64,000 nt of DNA from Spirilliplanes yamanashiensis (GCF_016863475.1 NZ_BOOY01000016.1:124001-188000), one strand, 5' to 3'. Counted from the stretch's first letter, positions 1 to 9,557 are shown. Translations and numbers: made by a program. The notes: a model not told the origin generated them from the sequence alone.

Positions 1-363
1 GTCCCGCTCGGGCGTGGTGCGCGCCATCGCCAGCAGCAGCTGCAGGCCGGACTCGGCGACGCCCTCGGTGACGCCGCGGATGAAGCCGCCGAAGAACGGC
101 TCGGTGAAGACCCGGGAGTCCGACTCCGAGATCACCACCGCGACCGAGTCGGAGCGGCGGGTGACGAGGCTGCGGGCCGCCCGGTTCGGCACGTACCCGA
201 GGGTCTCGATGGCCCGCCGCACCGCGGCGCGGGTGGCCTCGGTGACCTGCGGCGAGTCGTTGAGCACCCGGGAGACCGTGCCCCGGCCCACGCCGGCCAG
301 CGCCGCGACCTCGTCGAGGGTCGGCGACCGGCCGGCGGGGGTGGAGGTCGGCATGGGCATCAT
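1..363 (-). CDS. cebR: LacI-family repressor, CebR-like (C-terminus cut off by window edge)
   Basis: N-terminal 121 residues of a LacI/GalR repressor that continues past base 1. The helix-turn-helix is intact (TLDEVAALAGVGRGTVSRVL, about residues 13-32), followed by the hinge region (GYVPNRAARSL) and the start of the periplasmic-binding-protein-like sensor domain. ATG codons occur at 363, 360 and 354, so the exact start is uncertain. It is the last gene of the cellobiose operon, 28 nt behind bglC. The operon is preceded by a perfect copy of the operator recognised by Streptomyces CebR, so this is inferred to be that cellobiose/cellotriose-responsive repressor. In Streptomyces cebR usually lies next to the ceb transport genes; here it appears to be co-transcribed and therefore autoregulated. 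Confidence 0.85.
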   Translation of the reverse strand, partial: MMPMPTSTPAGRSPTLDEVAALAGVGRGTVSRVLNDSPQVTEATRAAVRRAIETLGYVPNRAARSLVTRRSDSVAVVISESDSRVFTEPFFGGFIRGVTEGVAESGLQLLLAMARTTPERD

Positions 364-391
364 TGTGCCCTCCCGCCCCAGGTGGGGGTGC

Positions 392-1783
392 TCAGAGGCC
401 GTTGCGGGCGATGACGTCGCGGAACCACAGTGCGCTGTCCTTGGGTGTGCGCTCCTGGGTCCGGTAGTCGACGTGCACGATGCCGAACCGCTTGCGGTAC
501 CCCTCGGCCCACTCGTAGTTGTCCAGCAGCGACCACACGTGGTAGCCGCGCAGGTCGACGCCCTGGGCGATGGCGTCGTGGCAGGCGCGCAGGTGCCCGT
601 CGAGGTAGGCGATGCGCTCGGTGTCGGCGACCCGCCCGTCCGGGCCGGGGCCGTCGGGGTAGGCGGCGCCGTTCTCGGTGATGAGCAGCGGCAGGCCCGG
701 GTGGTCGCGGGCGACCCGCAGCAGCAGGGCGGTGAGCGCCTCGGGCTCGATCTGCCAGTTCATGTCGGTCACCGGGCCGACCGGCGCCCGGAACTCGACG
801 CCCTCGCTGCCGGGGTAGTCGCCGGGGCGGCCGGGCGCGCCTGGCCGGGCGCCGACGTGGGTGGGGCTGTAGTAGTTGACGCCCAGCACGTCGATCGGCT
901 GCCCGATCAGGTCCTCGTCGCCGGGGCGCAGCCACGGGGTGCCGCCGAACCGCGCGGCGTGGGTGAGCACGTCGGCGGGGTAGCCGCCGGCGAGCATCGG
1001 GCCGAGGAAGATGCGGTTGTGCAGGCCGTCGACGAGCCGCACGGCCGCCTGGTCGGCGTCGCTGGCCGGGTCGAGCGGCAGCACCGAGGCGAGGTTGAGC
1101 GTGACGCCGAGCCGCCGCGCCCCGGCGCCGCGCAGCGCCGCCACCGCGAGCCCGTGGGCCAGGTTGAGGTGGTGCGCCGCCGCGAACGCCGCGGCCGGTT
1201 CCTGCCGGCCGGGCGCGTGCCGGCCGGTGCTGTAGCCGAGGAACGCCGAGCACCACGGCTCGTTCAGGGTCGTCCAGGTCGCCACCCGGTCGCCGAGGCG
1301 CTGGTGCACGGCCAGGGCGTAGTCGGCGAACGCCTCGGCGGTCTCGCGGTTGGTCCAGCCGCCGCGGTCCTCGAACGTCTGCGGCAGGTCCCAGTGGTAC
1401 AGGGTGACGACCGGGTCGATGCCCTTGCCGACGAGCTCGTCGACGAGGCGGTCGTAGAAGTCGAGGCCGCGGTGGTTGACCGGGCCGGTGCCGTCGGGCT
1501 GGATGCGCGGCCAGGCCACCGAGAAGCGGTACGAGGCCAGGCCCAGGTCGGCCATCATGGCGACGTCGTCGCGGTAGCGGTGGTAGTGGTCGCAGGCGAT
1601 GTCGCCGGTGTGCCCGCGGTACACCTTGCCCGGGGTGCGACTGAAGGTGTCCCAGATGGACGGGCCCCGCCCGTCCTCGTTCGCCGCGCCCTCGATCTGG
1701 TACGCGGCCGTGGCCGAGCCCCAGACGAAGCCGGGCGGGAAGGTGAGCCCGGTGCGCGCGGGCCGTGCGTCTGTCGTCGTCAT
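392..1783 (-). CDS. bglC: Family 1 beta-glucosidase (intracellular cellobiose hydrolase)
   Basis: 463-residue GH1 enzyme without signal peptide, expected to split imported cellobiose and short cello-oligosaccharides into glucose in the cytoplasm. It opens with the GH1 signature [15 protein letters not shown] (about 19-33). The acid/base glutamate is in TLNEP (E165) and the nucleophile in LLITENG (E360); NYYSP and the C-terminal [13 protein letters not shown] complete the active site. Length is typical for actinobacterial BglC. The ATG at 1783 overlaps the stop of the upstream permease as ATGA, which fixes the start; the open frame continues far upstream but only as a shadow of the permease genes. 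Position after cebEFG matches the Streptomyces cebEFG-bglC order. Confidence 0.95.
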   Translation of the reverse strand: MTTTDARPARTGLTFPPGFVWGSATAAYQIEGAANEDGRGPSIWDTFSRTPGKVYRGHTGDIACDHYHRYRDDVAMMADLGLASYRFSVAWPRIQPDGTGPVNHRGLDFYDRLVDELVGKGIDPVVTLYHWDLPQTFEDRGGWTNRETAEAFADYALAVHQRLGDRVATWTTLNEPWCSAFLGYSTGRHAPGRQEPAAAFAAAHHLNLAHGLAVAALRGAGARRLGVTLNLASVLPLDPASDADQAAVRLVDGLHNRIFLGPMLAGGYPADVLTHAARFGGTPWLRPGDEDLIGQPIDVLGVNYYSPTHVGARPGAPGRPGDYPGSEGVEFRAPVGPVTDMNWQIEPEALTALLLRVARDHPGLPLLITENGAAYPDGPGPDGRVADTERIAYLDGHLRACHDAIAQGVDLRGYHVWSLLDNYEWAEGYRKRFGIVHVDYRTQERTPKDSALWFRDVIARNGL

Positions 1784-2706
1784 CCCTTGACCGCTCCCTG
1801 CATGATGCCGCCGATGATCTGCTTGCCGAACACGATGAACACGATGAGCAGGGGCAGGCACGCGATGGCCGTGCCCGTGAACACCTGAGACATGTCGCTG
1901 TAGTAGCCGTTGGACAGGTTGCTGAGCGACAGCTGCACCGTCGGGTTGTCGCCCCCGCCCAGCACCGCCAGCGGCCACATGAAATCGTTCCACGTCGTCA
2001 TGAACGTGAGCAGCCCGAGCACCGCGGCGGCGGGCCGCAGCGCGGGCAGGACCACGTGCCAGAAGATCCGGAACGTCGTGCACCCGTCGATCCGCGCCGC
2101 CTCGATCAGCTCCGTGCTGACCGCCTGCGAGGCGTACTGGCGCATCATGAACACGCCGAAGCCCGTGACCAGAGCGGGGACGATGACGGCCTGGAGCCGG
2201 CCGTCCCAGCTGAGGGTCTCCGACGCCATGATCATGTAGAGCGGGATGATGCCGAGCTGGGTCGGGACCATCATCGTGCCGATGATGACCAGCAGCAGCG
2301 CGTTGCTGCCGCGGAAGCGCAGCTTGGCGAACGCGAACCCGGCCAGCGACGAGAAGAACACCACCGAGACGGTGACCGCCGTGGCGACGATGAACGAGTT
2401 GGTCAGGCCGGTGGCGAACATGGCGTCGGGGTTGGCGAACAGCCGCCGGGCGTTGTCGAGGAAGTTCCCGCCGGGGGTGACCGGCGGCGGGATCTGGCCC
2501 AGCGAGTCGTTGCTGCGGGTGCCGACCACGAACATGTAGTAGATCGGGAAGACCGACGCCACGGTGGCCGCCAGCAGGCCGACGTAGGTCAGCGGGGTGG
2601 CCCGCCAGAGCATCGCCGCGCTCTCCCGCGGCCGGCTCGCCCGGGCGCGGACGGGCTTGAGGGCCGCGTTCGGCGGGGGCGCGTTGGTGAAGGTGCCGGT
2701 GGCCAT
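1780..2706 (-). CDS. cebG: Carbohydrate ABC transporter permease (MalG type)
   Basis: 308-residue inner-membrane permease of the carbohydrate-uptake-1 family with about six membrane segments after a hydrophilic N-terminus. The EAA loop that contacts the ATPase is visible as [20 protein letters not shown]. It is the second of two permeases behind a sugar-binding lipoprotein and ends in an ATGA overlap with bglC, so translation of the two is coupled. No ATPase gene lies in the operon; in Streptomyces the shared MsiK ATPase energises CebEFG, and the same is inferred here. Predicted substrate is cellobiose/cellotriose, from the operator and the neighbouring beta-glucosidase. Confidence 0.9.
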   Translation of the reverse strand: MATGTFTNAPPPNAALKPVRARASRPRESAAMLWRATPLTYVGLLAATVASVFPIYYMFVVGTRSNDSLGQIPPPVTPGGNFLDNARRLFANPDAMFATGLTNSFIVATAVTVSVVFFSSLAGFAFAKLRFRGSNALLLVIIGTMMVPTQLGIIPLYMIMASETLSWDGRLQAVIVPALVTGFGVFMMRQYASQAVSTELIEAARIDGCTTFRIFWHVVLPALRPAAAVLGLLTFMTTWNDFMWPLAVLGGGDNPTVQLSLSNLSNGYYSDMSQVFTGTAIACLPLLIVFIVFGKQIIGGIMQGAVKG

Positions 2707-2709
2707 GGG

Positions 2710-3720
2710 TTACCTCTTCCCCTCGCCGCTGATCCGGCGGGTGACGAGCGCGTTCGCGATCGCGATCAGCACGATCAGCAGGAACAGCATCCACGCGACG
2801 GCGGAGCCGTAGCCGAAGTTGTAGTAGGGCGCGAAGGCGTTCTCGTACATGTACATCGTGATGGTCTGCACCTCGCGCTCCGCGCCGCCGCGGATGCTCG
2901 ACGCCCCCGAGCTGAACAGCAGCGGCTCGGTGAACAGCTGCAGGTTGCCGATGGTGGACACGATGATGCAGAAGACCAGCGTGGGCTTGAGCATGGGAAC
3001 CGTGATCGACCAGAACTGCCGGGCCCGGCCGGCGCCGTCGATGGACGCCGACTCGTACAGGTCGCGCGGCACGGCCTGCATGGCGGCCAGGAAGATCAGC
3101 GCGTTGTAGCCGATCCAGCGCCAGTTGACCATCGTGGACACCGCGACCCAGCCGAGGTAGCGCTCGCTGTGCCAGTTCACGTTCTCCAGGCCGGTGAAGC
3201 CGAGCGCCCAGTTCACCAGCCCGAAGTCGGTGCTGAAGATCTGGTTGAAGATGATGGCGACGGCGGCGGTCGAGGTGATGTTCGGGACCAGCGCGCTCAT
3301 CCGGAAGAAGGTGCGGGCGCGCATGGTGCGGTTGAGCGTGTTGGCCAGCCACAGCGCCAGCAGCAGCTGCGGCACGGTGGCCAGCACGAAGATGCCGAGC
3401 GTGTTGACGACGGAGTTCCAGAAGTCGGGGTCGCGCAGCAGCGCCTGGTAGTTCGCCAGCCCCACGAACTGCGGGTCCTGGGCGATGAGGTCCCAGTCGT
3501 GCAGGGACACCCACGCCGTGTAGACCAGCGGGAACGCGCCGAAGATGCCGAACAGCACGAAGAACGGCGCGACGTACAGGTAGGGCGAGGCCTTGATGTC
3601 GAGGCGGGCGGGCCAGGTGCGGCCGGGCCGGTGGGTGGCCGGCGGGCGGGGCGGCGGGCCCGCCCCGGCGTCGGGGGCGGCGCCGGCGGCGGGTGGGCCG
3701 GCGTCGGTCTGCAGGGTCAT
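2710..3720 (-). CDS. cebF: Carbohydrate ABC transporter permease (MalF type)
   Basis: 336-residue permease with a proline-rich cytoplasmic N-terminus (about residues 1-38), then six predicted membrane helices starting at [19 protein letters not shown]. The EAA loop reads [20 protein letters not shown]. It pairs with the following permease to form the membrane channel of the cello-oligosaccharide importer; only 3 nt separate its stop from the next start. It is separated from the binding-protein gene by a 78 nt gap that contains a long hairpin, which probably lowers its expression relative to the binding protein. Confidence 0.9.
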   Translation of the reverse strand: MTLQTDAGPPAAGAAPDAGAGPPPRPPATHRPGRTWPARLDIKASPYLYVAPFFVLFGIFGAFPLVYTAWVSLHDWDLIAQDPQFVGLANYQALLRDPDFWNSVVNTLGIFVLATVPQLLLALWLANTLNRTMRARTFFRMSALVPNITSTAAVAIIFNQIFSTDFGLVNWALGFTGLENVNWHSERYLGWVAVSTMVNWRWIGYNALIFLAAMQAVPRDLYESASIDGAGRARQFWSITVPMLKPTLVFCIIVSTIGNLQLFTEPLLFSSGASSIRGGAEREVQTITMYMYENAFAPYYNFGYGSAVAWMLFLLIVLIAIANALVTRRISGEGKR

Positions 3721-3739
3721 GTGCGGTCCTCCGGTGCGG

Positions 3740-3792
3740 GGACGGGGCCCGGGCGCGGTGCGGTGCGGTGCGGTGCGTCGCGGGCCCCGTCC
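3740..3792 (-). terminator. Intercistronic hairpin between cebE and cebF with CGGTG repeats in the loop
   Basis: A perfect 12-bp GC stem (GGACGGGGCCCG at 3740-3751 pairing with CGGGCCCCGTCC at 3781-3792) lies between the binding-protein stop and the first permease start. The 29-nt loop holds four tandem copies of CGGTG (3756-3775). There is no T-tract, so it is more likely a partial terminator or an mRNA 3'-end stabiliser that keeps the binding protein more abundant than the permeases, as in malE-malF. The function is inferred from position and structure. Confidence 0.6.
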
Positions 3793-3798
3793 GGCGGC

Positions 3799-5121
3799 CT
3801 ACTTGGCGGCGGCCTTCTTGGCGTTGGCGACCGCGTTCTGCCAGCCCTTGGCGGCGTCGGCCTTGCCCTGGTCGATCTGGGTGATGGCGTTCTCGACCTC
3901 GGTGCGGATGGCCTGGTTCTTCGGGCCCATGTAGACGGGCTTGAGCGCCTTGGCGCCCTCGCCGAAGATGGCGCCGACCGGGGCGTCGCTGAAGTAGGCG
4001 TTCTTGTACTCCTTGACGGCCGGGTCGTCGAGCGCCTGCGCGCTGGCCGGCAGGGTGCCCTTGGCCTTGAACGCGGCGATCAGGCCGTCCTTGCTGGTGA
4101 GGAACTTCGCCAGCGCGTACGCCTCCTTGTGGTGCTTGCCCTGGGTCGGCACCGCGAGGTGCGAGCCGCCCCAGTTGCCGCCCTCACCGGGGATGCGGGC
4201 GATGTCCCACTTGCCCTTGGCGGACGGGCCCGCGTTGCCCTCGATGACGCCGGTCATCCAGGCGGGGCAGGCGATGGTGGCGAACTTGGCCTGCTTGAAG
4301 GCGGTGGTCCACTCGGGGCTCCACTGCGGGTACTTGCCGCTCAGCCCGGCGCCGATGACCTGGGCGGTCTGGTCGAACGCCGCCTTGACCACCGGGTTGG
4401 TCTCGACCACGAGCTTCTCGGCGGTGTCGTAGTAGGTGTAGCCGGTGGCCTTGCCGGCCTCCTGCAGCAGGATCGTGTTGTAGATGCCGGTGCCGGAGTC
4501 GACGAACGCGGCGCCGGTGTTCCCGGCGGCGAACCTCTGCCCGGTGCTGATGTAGTCGGCCCACGTCGGCCACAGCGCCGAGACCTCGTCGCGCGCGGTC
4601 GGCAGGCCGGCCTTGGAGAACAGGTCCTTGCGGTAGCACATCGCCATGCCGCCGACGTCGGTGCCGAGGCCGATGACCTGCGCCTTGTCGGCGCTGAGCC
4701 CCGCCTCCCACTTCCACGGCAGGAAGTTGTCCTTCAACTCGGCGGCGCCGAACTGGTTCAGGTCGACGAAGTTCTTCGGGTTCGCCTTGTACTCGATCAT
4801 GATGCCCTCTTCGATGGCCACCACGTCGCCGGCGCCCTTGCCGGTGGCGAGCTGCTGGGTGAGCTGCGGGGAGTACTTGTCGAGCGTCATCCCCTTGCCG
4901 CGGATCTCGACCGTGATGTTCGGGTTGGCGGCCATGTAGTCCTGCGCGAGCTGCTCGTAGCCGAACTCGCCGAACGTGTCCACGATCAGCTTGACCTTGC
5001 CGCCCGGGGCGGCGGCGCCGGCGTCGTCGTCCCCGCCGCCGCACGCGGCCATGCCGAGGGCGGTGACGGCGGCGAGGGCGGCGGCGGACAGGACGCGCCC
5101 GCGGCGCGAGGAGGTACGCAT
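3799..5121 (-). CDS. cebE: Extracellular sugar-binding lipoprotein of the cellobiose ABC importer
   Basis: 440-residue family 1 solute-binding protein. The signal peptide contains a twin-arginine-like RR and a lipobox GMAAC with the lipidated Cys at residue 27, followed by a GGGDDD linker. The mature part has the usual two-lobe pattern ([16 protein letters not shown] near the N-terminus; conserved WMTGVIEGN and GGSHLAVP). ATG at 5121 is preceded by AAGGGG at a suitable distance; the open frame continues upstream to 5421 but crosses the operator and lacks coding character. It is the first gene of the ceb operon, directly behind two CebR boxes, and should capture cellobiose or cellotriose outside the cell. 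Confidence 0.92.
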   Translation of the reverse strand: MRTSSRRGRVLSAAALAAVTALGMAACGGGDDDAGAAAPGGKVKLIVDTFGEFGYEQLAQDYMAANPNITVEIRGKGMTLDKYSPQLTQQLATGKGAGDVVAIEEGIMIEYKANPKNFVDLNQFGAAELKDNFLPWKWEAGLSADKAQVIGLGTDVGGMAMCYRKDLFSKAGLPTARDEVSALWPTWADYISTGQRFAAGNTGAAFVDSGTGIYNTILLQEAGKATGYTYYDTAEKLVVETNPVVKAAFDQTAQVIGAGLSGKYPQWSPEWTTAFKQAKFATIACPAWMTGVIEGNAGPSAKGKWDIARIPGEGGNWGGSHLAVPTQGKHHKEAYALAKFLTSKDGLIAAFKAKGTLPASAQALDDPAVKEYKNAYFSDAPVGAIFGEGAKALKPVYMGPKNQAIRTEVENAITQIDQGKADAAKGWQNAVANAKKAAAK

Positions 5122-5156
5122 GTGAACCCCTTCCAGGGAGAGGTGGTGCCGGGGGA

Positions 5157-5184
5157 TGGGAGCGCTTCCATGGGAGCGCTCCCA
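5157..5184. promoter_or_regulatory. Tandem CebR operator
   Basis: Two abutting 14-bp boxes: TGGGAGCGCTTCCA (5157-5170, one mismatch) and TGGGAGCGCTCCCA (5171-5184, perfect palindrome). The second is identical to the known Streptomyces CebR operator. They lie 36-63 nt upstream of the cebE start on the minus strand, where a bound repressor would block the promoter. Cellobiose or cellotriose is expected to release it, as in Streptomyces. Confidence 0.9.
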
Positions 5185-5356
5185 TGCACGAGGGTGAGCC
5201 CCGTCACGCGCCAAGTCAAGGGCGGGCTGCCGGAAAGTTGCGCGCGTGTTACCTCCGGCGGCACCCAACGGGCACAACCCGGGCGAACCGGTTCGGTCCT
5301 TGCGTCGATCGAGCACAGTGATCCTCCGACCGCCGAACCCCGACGAGAGGCCCACC

Positions 5357-6020
5357 GTGCGCCGACCGCTCCCGACCCTCGCCCTCACCCTCGCCGCCGG
5401 CCTCGCCCTGCCGGCCTGCACCGCGCAGGGGGACTCCGGCGCCCCCCCCCGCGCCGTCCGCAGGCTCCGTCGCGCCGGCGTCCACCGCGCCCAGCCCGGC
5501 CGCGCCGACGGCCACCGACCCGTCGCCGTCGTCCAGCGCCGCCGGGCCCGCGTCCGGCCGCGGCTCCGGCATCCTCGAGGGCGGCCGGCAGGTCGTCATC
5601 CGGCCCACCGAGGCGTTCGAGGCGATCCTCGGCGTCGACGCCAAGGGCCGGCTCAACTCGATGGAGGGCGACGTCCCCAAGAGCCTGTTCGTCCTCGCGC
5701 CCGTCGGCACCCGGCACCAGATCAAGACGGCCGAGGCGGACAGCAGCGGCGAGCCGTCCTGCATGGGCCTGCGCGACAACGGCGCCAAGCCCGCCACGAT
5801 CGTCGCCGCGCCCTGCGACACCAGCGCCGCCGGCCAGCTGTTCACGATGAAGAAGACCGGCAGGTCCGACGGCGACCTGCCCGCGTACACGATCGGCGCC
5901 GCCGGCGGCCGCACCCTGCAGGACAAGGGCGTCGGCGGGCTCGTGGCCGCCACCGGCGCGGGCTCGCCGTTCGTCCTCGTCGACAACGGGCCGTCCACCC
6001 TGCCGCGCCTCGGCGACTGA
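5357..6020 (+). pseudogene. Secreted lipoprotein, frameshifted in a C9 tract
   Basis: GTG at 5357 follows GAGAGG and begins a lipoprotein signal (MRRPLPTLALTLAAGLALPA then Cys21, lipobox LPAC). The frame runs into nine consecutive C residues at 5442-5450 and then loses coding sense. From the base after that tract the next frame continues as a Ser/Pro/Ala-rich linker and a folded domain (ILEGGRQVVIRPTEAFEAIL, then LAPVGTRHQIKTAE) to the TGA at 6018-6020. Removing one C gives an uninterrupted 220-residue protein. The domain is not recognised; one Cys pair (in EPSCMGL and APCDTS) could form a disulphide. The break could be a sequencing error, a real mutation or phase variation. Confidence 0.65.
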
Positions 6021-6042
6021 CGGCGCCGACTACGGTGCGGGC

Positions 6043-6939
6043 ATGGCCACGCAGCGCATGCCCGCCGCCGAGGTGGACGTCTCCCCCGGCCTGGCCCGCC
6101 GGCTGCTGCGCGCCCAGCACCCGGCCCTGGCCGGCCTGCCGCTGAGCCCGCTCGCCAACGGCTGGGACAACGTCCTGTTCCGGCTCGGCGACGACCTCGT
6201 CGTGCGGCTGCCGCGCCGCGCGCTCGCCGCCCGGCTGCTCGCCCACGAGCTGCGCTGGCTGCCCGGCCTGGCGCCGCGGCTGCCGCTGCCCGTGCCCGCC
6301 CCGGTCGCGGCGGGCCGGCCCGGCGAGGGCTACCCCTGGCCGTGGAGCGTCGCGCCGTACCTGCCCGGCGACACCGCCACCGACACCCCGCCCGCCGACC
6401 CGGCCGCGGCCGCCTCCGCCCTGGGCGGGTTTCTCGCCGCGCTGCACACCCCGGCGCCGCCGGACGCGCCGGCGAACCCGTACCGCGGGGTGCCCCTGGC
6501 GGCCCGCCCCGCCGCCTTCCACGACCAGGTCGCCGCCCTGGGCGACACCGTCGACGCCGCCGCGGCCGGGCGCGCCTGGGCCGCCGCGCTCGCCGCCCCC
6601 GCCTGGAGCGGGCCGGCGCTGTGGCTGCACGGAGACCTGCACCCCGGCAACATCGTCGTCGCGGGCGGCCGCGTCACCGGCGTCATCGACTTCGGCGACG
6701 TCACCGCGGGCGACCCCGCCACCGACCTGGCCGTCGCGTGGCTGCTGCTGCCGGCCGCCGCCCGCCCGGCGTTCGCGGCCGCGTACGACGCCGCGGCCGC
6801 CATCCCGGCCGACGCCGCGACGTGGGCGCGCGCCCGGGGGTGGGCGCTGGCCATGGGCGTGGCGGTGGCGGCGCACTCGGCCGACAACCCGCGGATGGCG
6901 GCCATGGGGCGGCGCACGCTGGCCGCCGTGCTCGGCTGA
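6043..6939 (+). CDS. Aminoglycoside phosphotransferase (APH)-family kinase
   Basis: 298-residue cytoplasmic kinase of the APH/choline-kinase fold. The Brenner catalytic loop HGDLHPGN starts at H196 with catalytic Asp198, and the Mg-binding IDFGD has Asp216. The N-terminal lobe holds NGWDNVLFRLGDDLVVRLPR, typical of the group that phosphorylates small alcohols or antibiotics; the substrate cannot be told. Resistance is possible but unproven, since many actinobacterial APH proteins act on metabolites. A TACGGT -10 box at 6031-6036 sits 6 nt before the ATG, so the transcript is probably leaderless and independent of the upstream lipoprotein. Confidence 0.85.
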   Translation: MATQRMPAAEVDVSPGLARRLLRAQHPALAGLPLSPLANGWDNVLFRLGDDLVVRLPRRALAARLLAHELRWLPGLAPRLPLPVPAPVAAGRPGEGYPWPWSVAPYLPGDTATDTPPADPAAAASALGGFLAALHTPAPPDAPANPYRGVPLAARPAAFHDQVAALGDTVDAAAAGRAWAAALAAPAWSGPALWLHGDLHPGNIVVAGGRVTGVIDFGDVTAGDPATDLAVAWLLLPAAARPAFAAAYDAAAAIPADAATWARARGWALAMGVAVAAHSADNPRMAAMGRRTLAAVLG

Positions 6940-6943
6940 GCGG

Positions 6944-8356
6944 CTACTCGGTGTGCGGGGCGCCGCCGCCGGACGCGGCGCCGTCGCCGACCCAGACCGT
7001 CTTGAGGTTGCAGAACTCGCGGATGCCCGCCGCCGACAGCTCCCGGCCGTGCCCCGAGGACTTCACGCCGCCGAACGGCAGCTCCGGGAACGAGGTGGTC
7101 ATGCCGTTGACGAACACCGCGCCTGCGTCCAGGTCCTCCACGACGCGGCGCTGCTCGTCCGGGTCGGTGGTCCAGGCGTTGGAGCCGAGGCCGAACGGGG
7201 TGCCGTTGGCCAGCGCGATCGCCTCGTCGTACGACTCGGCGCGGTAGACGCCGGCCACCGGGCCGAAGACCTCCTCGGCGAACATGCGCATCTTCGGGGT
7301 GAGGCCGGCGACCACCGTGGGCGGGTAGAACCAGCCGGGCCCGTCCGGGCGGCGGCCGCCGCACAGCACCTCGGCGCCGTGCGCCGCCGCGTCGCTCACC
7401 TGCTCGTCGAGCTCGTCGCGGCCCTGCGCGGTGGCCAGCGGGCCGACGTCGGTGCCGTCGGCCGTGGGGTCGCCGACCGTCAGCGCCGACATGTTCGCGA
7501 CGAAGCGCTCCACGAACGCGTCGTACACGTCGGTGTGGACGATGAAGCGCTTCGCGGCGATGCAGCTCTGGCCGTTGTTCTGGCAGCGCGCCGTGGTGGC
7601 GACCTGGGCGGCCCGGTCCAGGTCGGCCGACGGCAGCACCAGGAACGGGTCGCTGCCGCCCAGCTCCAGCACGACCTTCTTCAGCTCGCGCCCGGCGATC
7701 GCGGCGATGGACCGGCCGGCCTGCTCGCTGCCGGTGAGGGTGGCGGCGCGCACCCGGTGGTCGCCGAGCACCCGCTCGACGGCGCCGGAGCCGATCAGCA
7801 GGGTCTGGAACGCGCCCGCCGGGAAGCCCGCCCGGCCGAACAGCTCGCCGAGGTACAGCGCGGTCTGCGGCACGTTCGACGCGTGCTTGAGCAGGCCGGT
7901 GTTGCCCGCCATCAGGGCGGGCGCGGCGAACCGCATCGCCTGCCACAGCGGGAAGTTCCACGGCATGACCGCCAGGACCGGCCCGAGCGGCCGGTACGCC
8001 GCGTACGCCCGCACGGCGTTGACGGCGCCCGCGTCGGCGGGCTCGTCGGCGAGGAAGCCCTCGGCGTGGTCGGCGTAGAACCGGCAGGCCGTGGCGCACT
8101 TCGCCACCTCCGCCTTGGCCGCGGCGAGCGTCTTGCCCATCTCGGTGGTCATCAGCGCGGCGACGTCGCCGGTCTCCGCGTCGAGCAGGTCGGCGGCGGC
8201 GCGCAGCCAGCCGGCCCGGTCGGCGAACGTGGTGCCGCGCAGCTCGCGGAACGCGCCCGCGGACCGGCCGATCGCCGCGTCGATCTGCTCGTCGCCCAGC
8301 GCGTCGAACGTCTTCAGGGTCTCGCCCGTCGCCGGGTTCACCGTCGCGATCGCCAT
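6944..8356 (-). CDS. Aldehyde dehydrogenase, succinate-semialdehyde dehydrogenase-like
   Basis: About 470-residue NAD(P)-dependent aldehyde dehydrogenase of the GabD/Sad group. Visible motifs are the cofactor segment VMPWNFPLWQ, general-base Glu in VVLELGGSDPF (about E231) and nucleophilic Cys in CQNNGQSC (about C265), with FGGVKSSGHGRE near the C-terminus. ATG at 8356 is preceded by GAGAGG at 8 nt and is preferred to a GTG at 8365. It lies 5 nt behind bluB and is probably co-transcribed with it. The likely reaction is succinate semialdehyde to succinate (GABA shunt), but related aldehydes are possible. The C-terminus meets the kinase gene tail to tail with only 4 nt between. Confidence 0.88.
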   Translation of the reverse strand: MAIATVNPATGETLKTFDALGDEQIDAAIGRSAGAFRELRGTTFADRAGWLRAAADLLDAETGDVAALMTTEMGKTLAAAKAEVAKCATACRFYADHAEGFLADEPADAGAVNAVRAYAAYRPLGPVLAVMPWNFPLWQAMRFAAPALMAGNTGLLKHASNVPQTALYLGELFGRAGFPAGAFQTLLIGSGAVERVLGDHRVRAATLTGSEQAGRSIAAIAGRELKKVVLELGGSDPFLVLPSADLDRAAQVATTARCQNNGQSCIAAKRFIVHTDVYDAFVERFVANMSALTVGDPTADGTDVGPLATAQGRDELDEQVSDAAAHGAEVLCGGRRPDGPGWFYPPTVVAGLTPKMRMFAEEVFGPVAGVYRAESYDEAIALANGTPFGLGSNAWTTDPDEQRRVVEDLDAGAVFVNGMTTSFPELPFGGVKSSGHGRELSAAGIREFCNLKTVWVGDGAASGGGAPHTE

Positions 8357-8361
8357 GCCGC

Positions 8362-9126
8362 TCACCTCTCTCGGGACGTCACCTCAGGGCTACCCCGGCC
8401 CGGGCGGTCCGGAACGTCGCCCGCCCGGCCGCCTGCCGCGGGTGGCGCGCCCCAGCGGTCGGCGTGCAGGGCGGTGTCCAGCGGGCGGCGCCGGCGCCAG
8501 CCGTGCCGTTCCAGGTCCGGCTCGGCGGCCAGGTGGGTGACCGGGCCCAGGCACAGCCACGCCACCGGCCGCACGTCCGCCGGGATGCCGAGCAGCTCAC
8601 GCAGCGCGTCCTCGCGGTAGAACGACACCCAGCCGACGCCGAGCCCCTCGGCGGTGGCCGCGAGCCACAGGTTCTGGATCGCCAGGCACACCGAGTACAG
8701 CCCCGCGTCGGCGATGGCGTGCCGGCCGAGCACCGCCGGGCCGCCCCGGGCGGCGTCGTAGGTCACGACGACGGACAGCGTCGACTCCAGCACCCCGTCG
8801 ATCCGGATGCGGGCGAACCGCTCGGCCGCCTCCGGGTCGAGGGTGCCGGCGAAGACCTCCCGCTCGCGCTGCACGTGCCGGTGGAACCGCTCGCGCAGCG
8901 CCCGGTCGCGCACGAGCACGAAGTCCCACGGCTGGGACAGGCCCACGCTGGGCGCCGCGTGCGCCGCCGTGAGCACCCGGTCCAGCACGTCGGGGGCGAT
9001 CGGGGCGCCGGTGAACTGGCCGCGCACGTCGCGGCGGCGGTGGATCACGTCGTACAGGTCGATGGCCGGCCTCCCGCCGCGGTCGGCCCGGGCGACGCCC
9101 GGGCGTGCCGTCCGGAGCCTACCCAC
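8362..9126 (-). CDS. bluB: 5,6-dimethylbenzimidazole synthase, BluB-like flavin destructase
   Basis: Nitroreductase-fold protein with the BluB signature IHRRRDVRGQF and AAHAAPSVGLSQPWDF. BluB breaks down reduced FMN with oxygen to make the lower ligand of vitamin B12. The family core ends near PVAWLCLGPV; a hydrophilic tail follows. The start is doubtful: the longest frame begins with GTG 9126, but residues 1-26 are low-complexity, contain a GC hairpin and overlap a minus-strand TAGGCT -10 element at 9117-9122. GGGAGG near 9070-9075 points to initiation further in (GTG 9048, or a non-standard ATC at 9063). No other cobalamin gene is in the window. Confidence 0.8.
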   Translation of the reverse strand: MGRLRTARPGVARADRGGRPAIDLYDVIHRRRDVRGQFTGAPIAPDVLDRVLTAAHAAPSVGLSQPWDFVLVRDRALRERFHRHVQREREVFAGTLDPEAAERFARIRIDGVLESTLSVVVTYDAARGGPAVLGRHAIADAGLYSVCLAIQNLWLAATAEGLGVGWVSFYREDALRELLGIPADVRPVAWLCLGPVTHLAAEPDLERHGWRRRRPLDTALHADRWGAPPAAGGRAGDVPDRPGRGSPEVTSRER

Positions 9127-9167
9127 CGGCTCGACGCGGGTTGCCCCGCATGCCTAGGGTGTCGATC

Positions 9168-9557
9168 ATGCCGACGCCGTGGACGCACGCCGATGCCTGG
9201 GTTCTCGCCTCGCTCGCCGGGACGAGTGCCGACAACAGCTGCGCGCTGAGCGAGGTGGTGGCCCGCGCCGACGCGCTGAACCACGCCGTGCTGACCGAGC
9301 CGGAGTTCACCACCGCGCTGGCCCGGCTCGCCGCGGCCGGCCTGGCCGTCGCGGGCCCCGACGGCTACGCGCTCACCCCGGCCGGCGCCGCGCTCTACGA
9401 GGACCGGGCCGGCAAGGGCGGCTGGGCCGAGTCGCTGCCGGTCGGGCTGCGCGGGCACGGCGAGCCACCGGCCGCCGAGCCGCTGGCGCTGCCGCCGGGC
9501 GACTTCGACCGCGCCGTGGCCGACTACCAGGCCGCCGTGGAGCGCGCGCTCAGCTGA
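9168..9557 (+). CDS. Small winged-helix-like protein of unknown function
   Basis: 129 residues. The middle part (ALSEVVARADALNHAVLTEP, then FTTALARLAAAGLAVAG and YALTPAGAALYEDR) has the helix-helix-wing pattern of winged-helix proteins, but no family was recognised and a DNA-binding role is only a guess. TAGGGT at 9155-9160 is 7 nt before the ATG, suggesting a leaderless start; an in-frame upstream ATG at 9150 is less likely. Its TGA overlaps the ATG of the next gene (TGATG), so the two proteins are made together and probably act together. Confidence 0.7.
   Translation: MPTPWTHADAWVLASLAGTSADNSCALSEVVARADALNHAVLTEPEFTTALARLAAAGLAVAGPDGYALTPAGAALYEDRAGKGGWAESLPVGLRGHGEPPAAEPLALPPGDFDRAVADYQAAVERALS

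Noticed and set aside
1784-3514. N-terminal extension of the beta-glucosidase frame to 3514
   Set aside because: Runs through both permease genes in another frame; the ATGA-coupled ATG at 1783 starts exactly at the GH1 core.
3756-3775. CGGTG tandem repeat considered as a CRISPR or mobile-element trace
   Set aside because: Only four 5-bp units without spacers; it is a simple loop repeat.
1765-5850. Very long plus-strand open frame (over 1,300 codons) across the ceb operon
   Set aside because: Antisense shadow of the well-supported ceb genes; composition is Arg/Gly/His-rich without any domain, as expected in GC-rich DNA.
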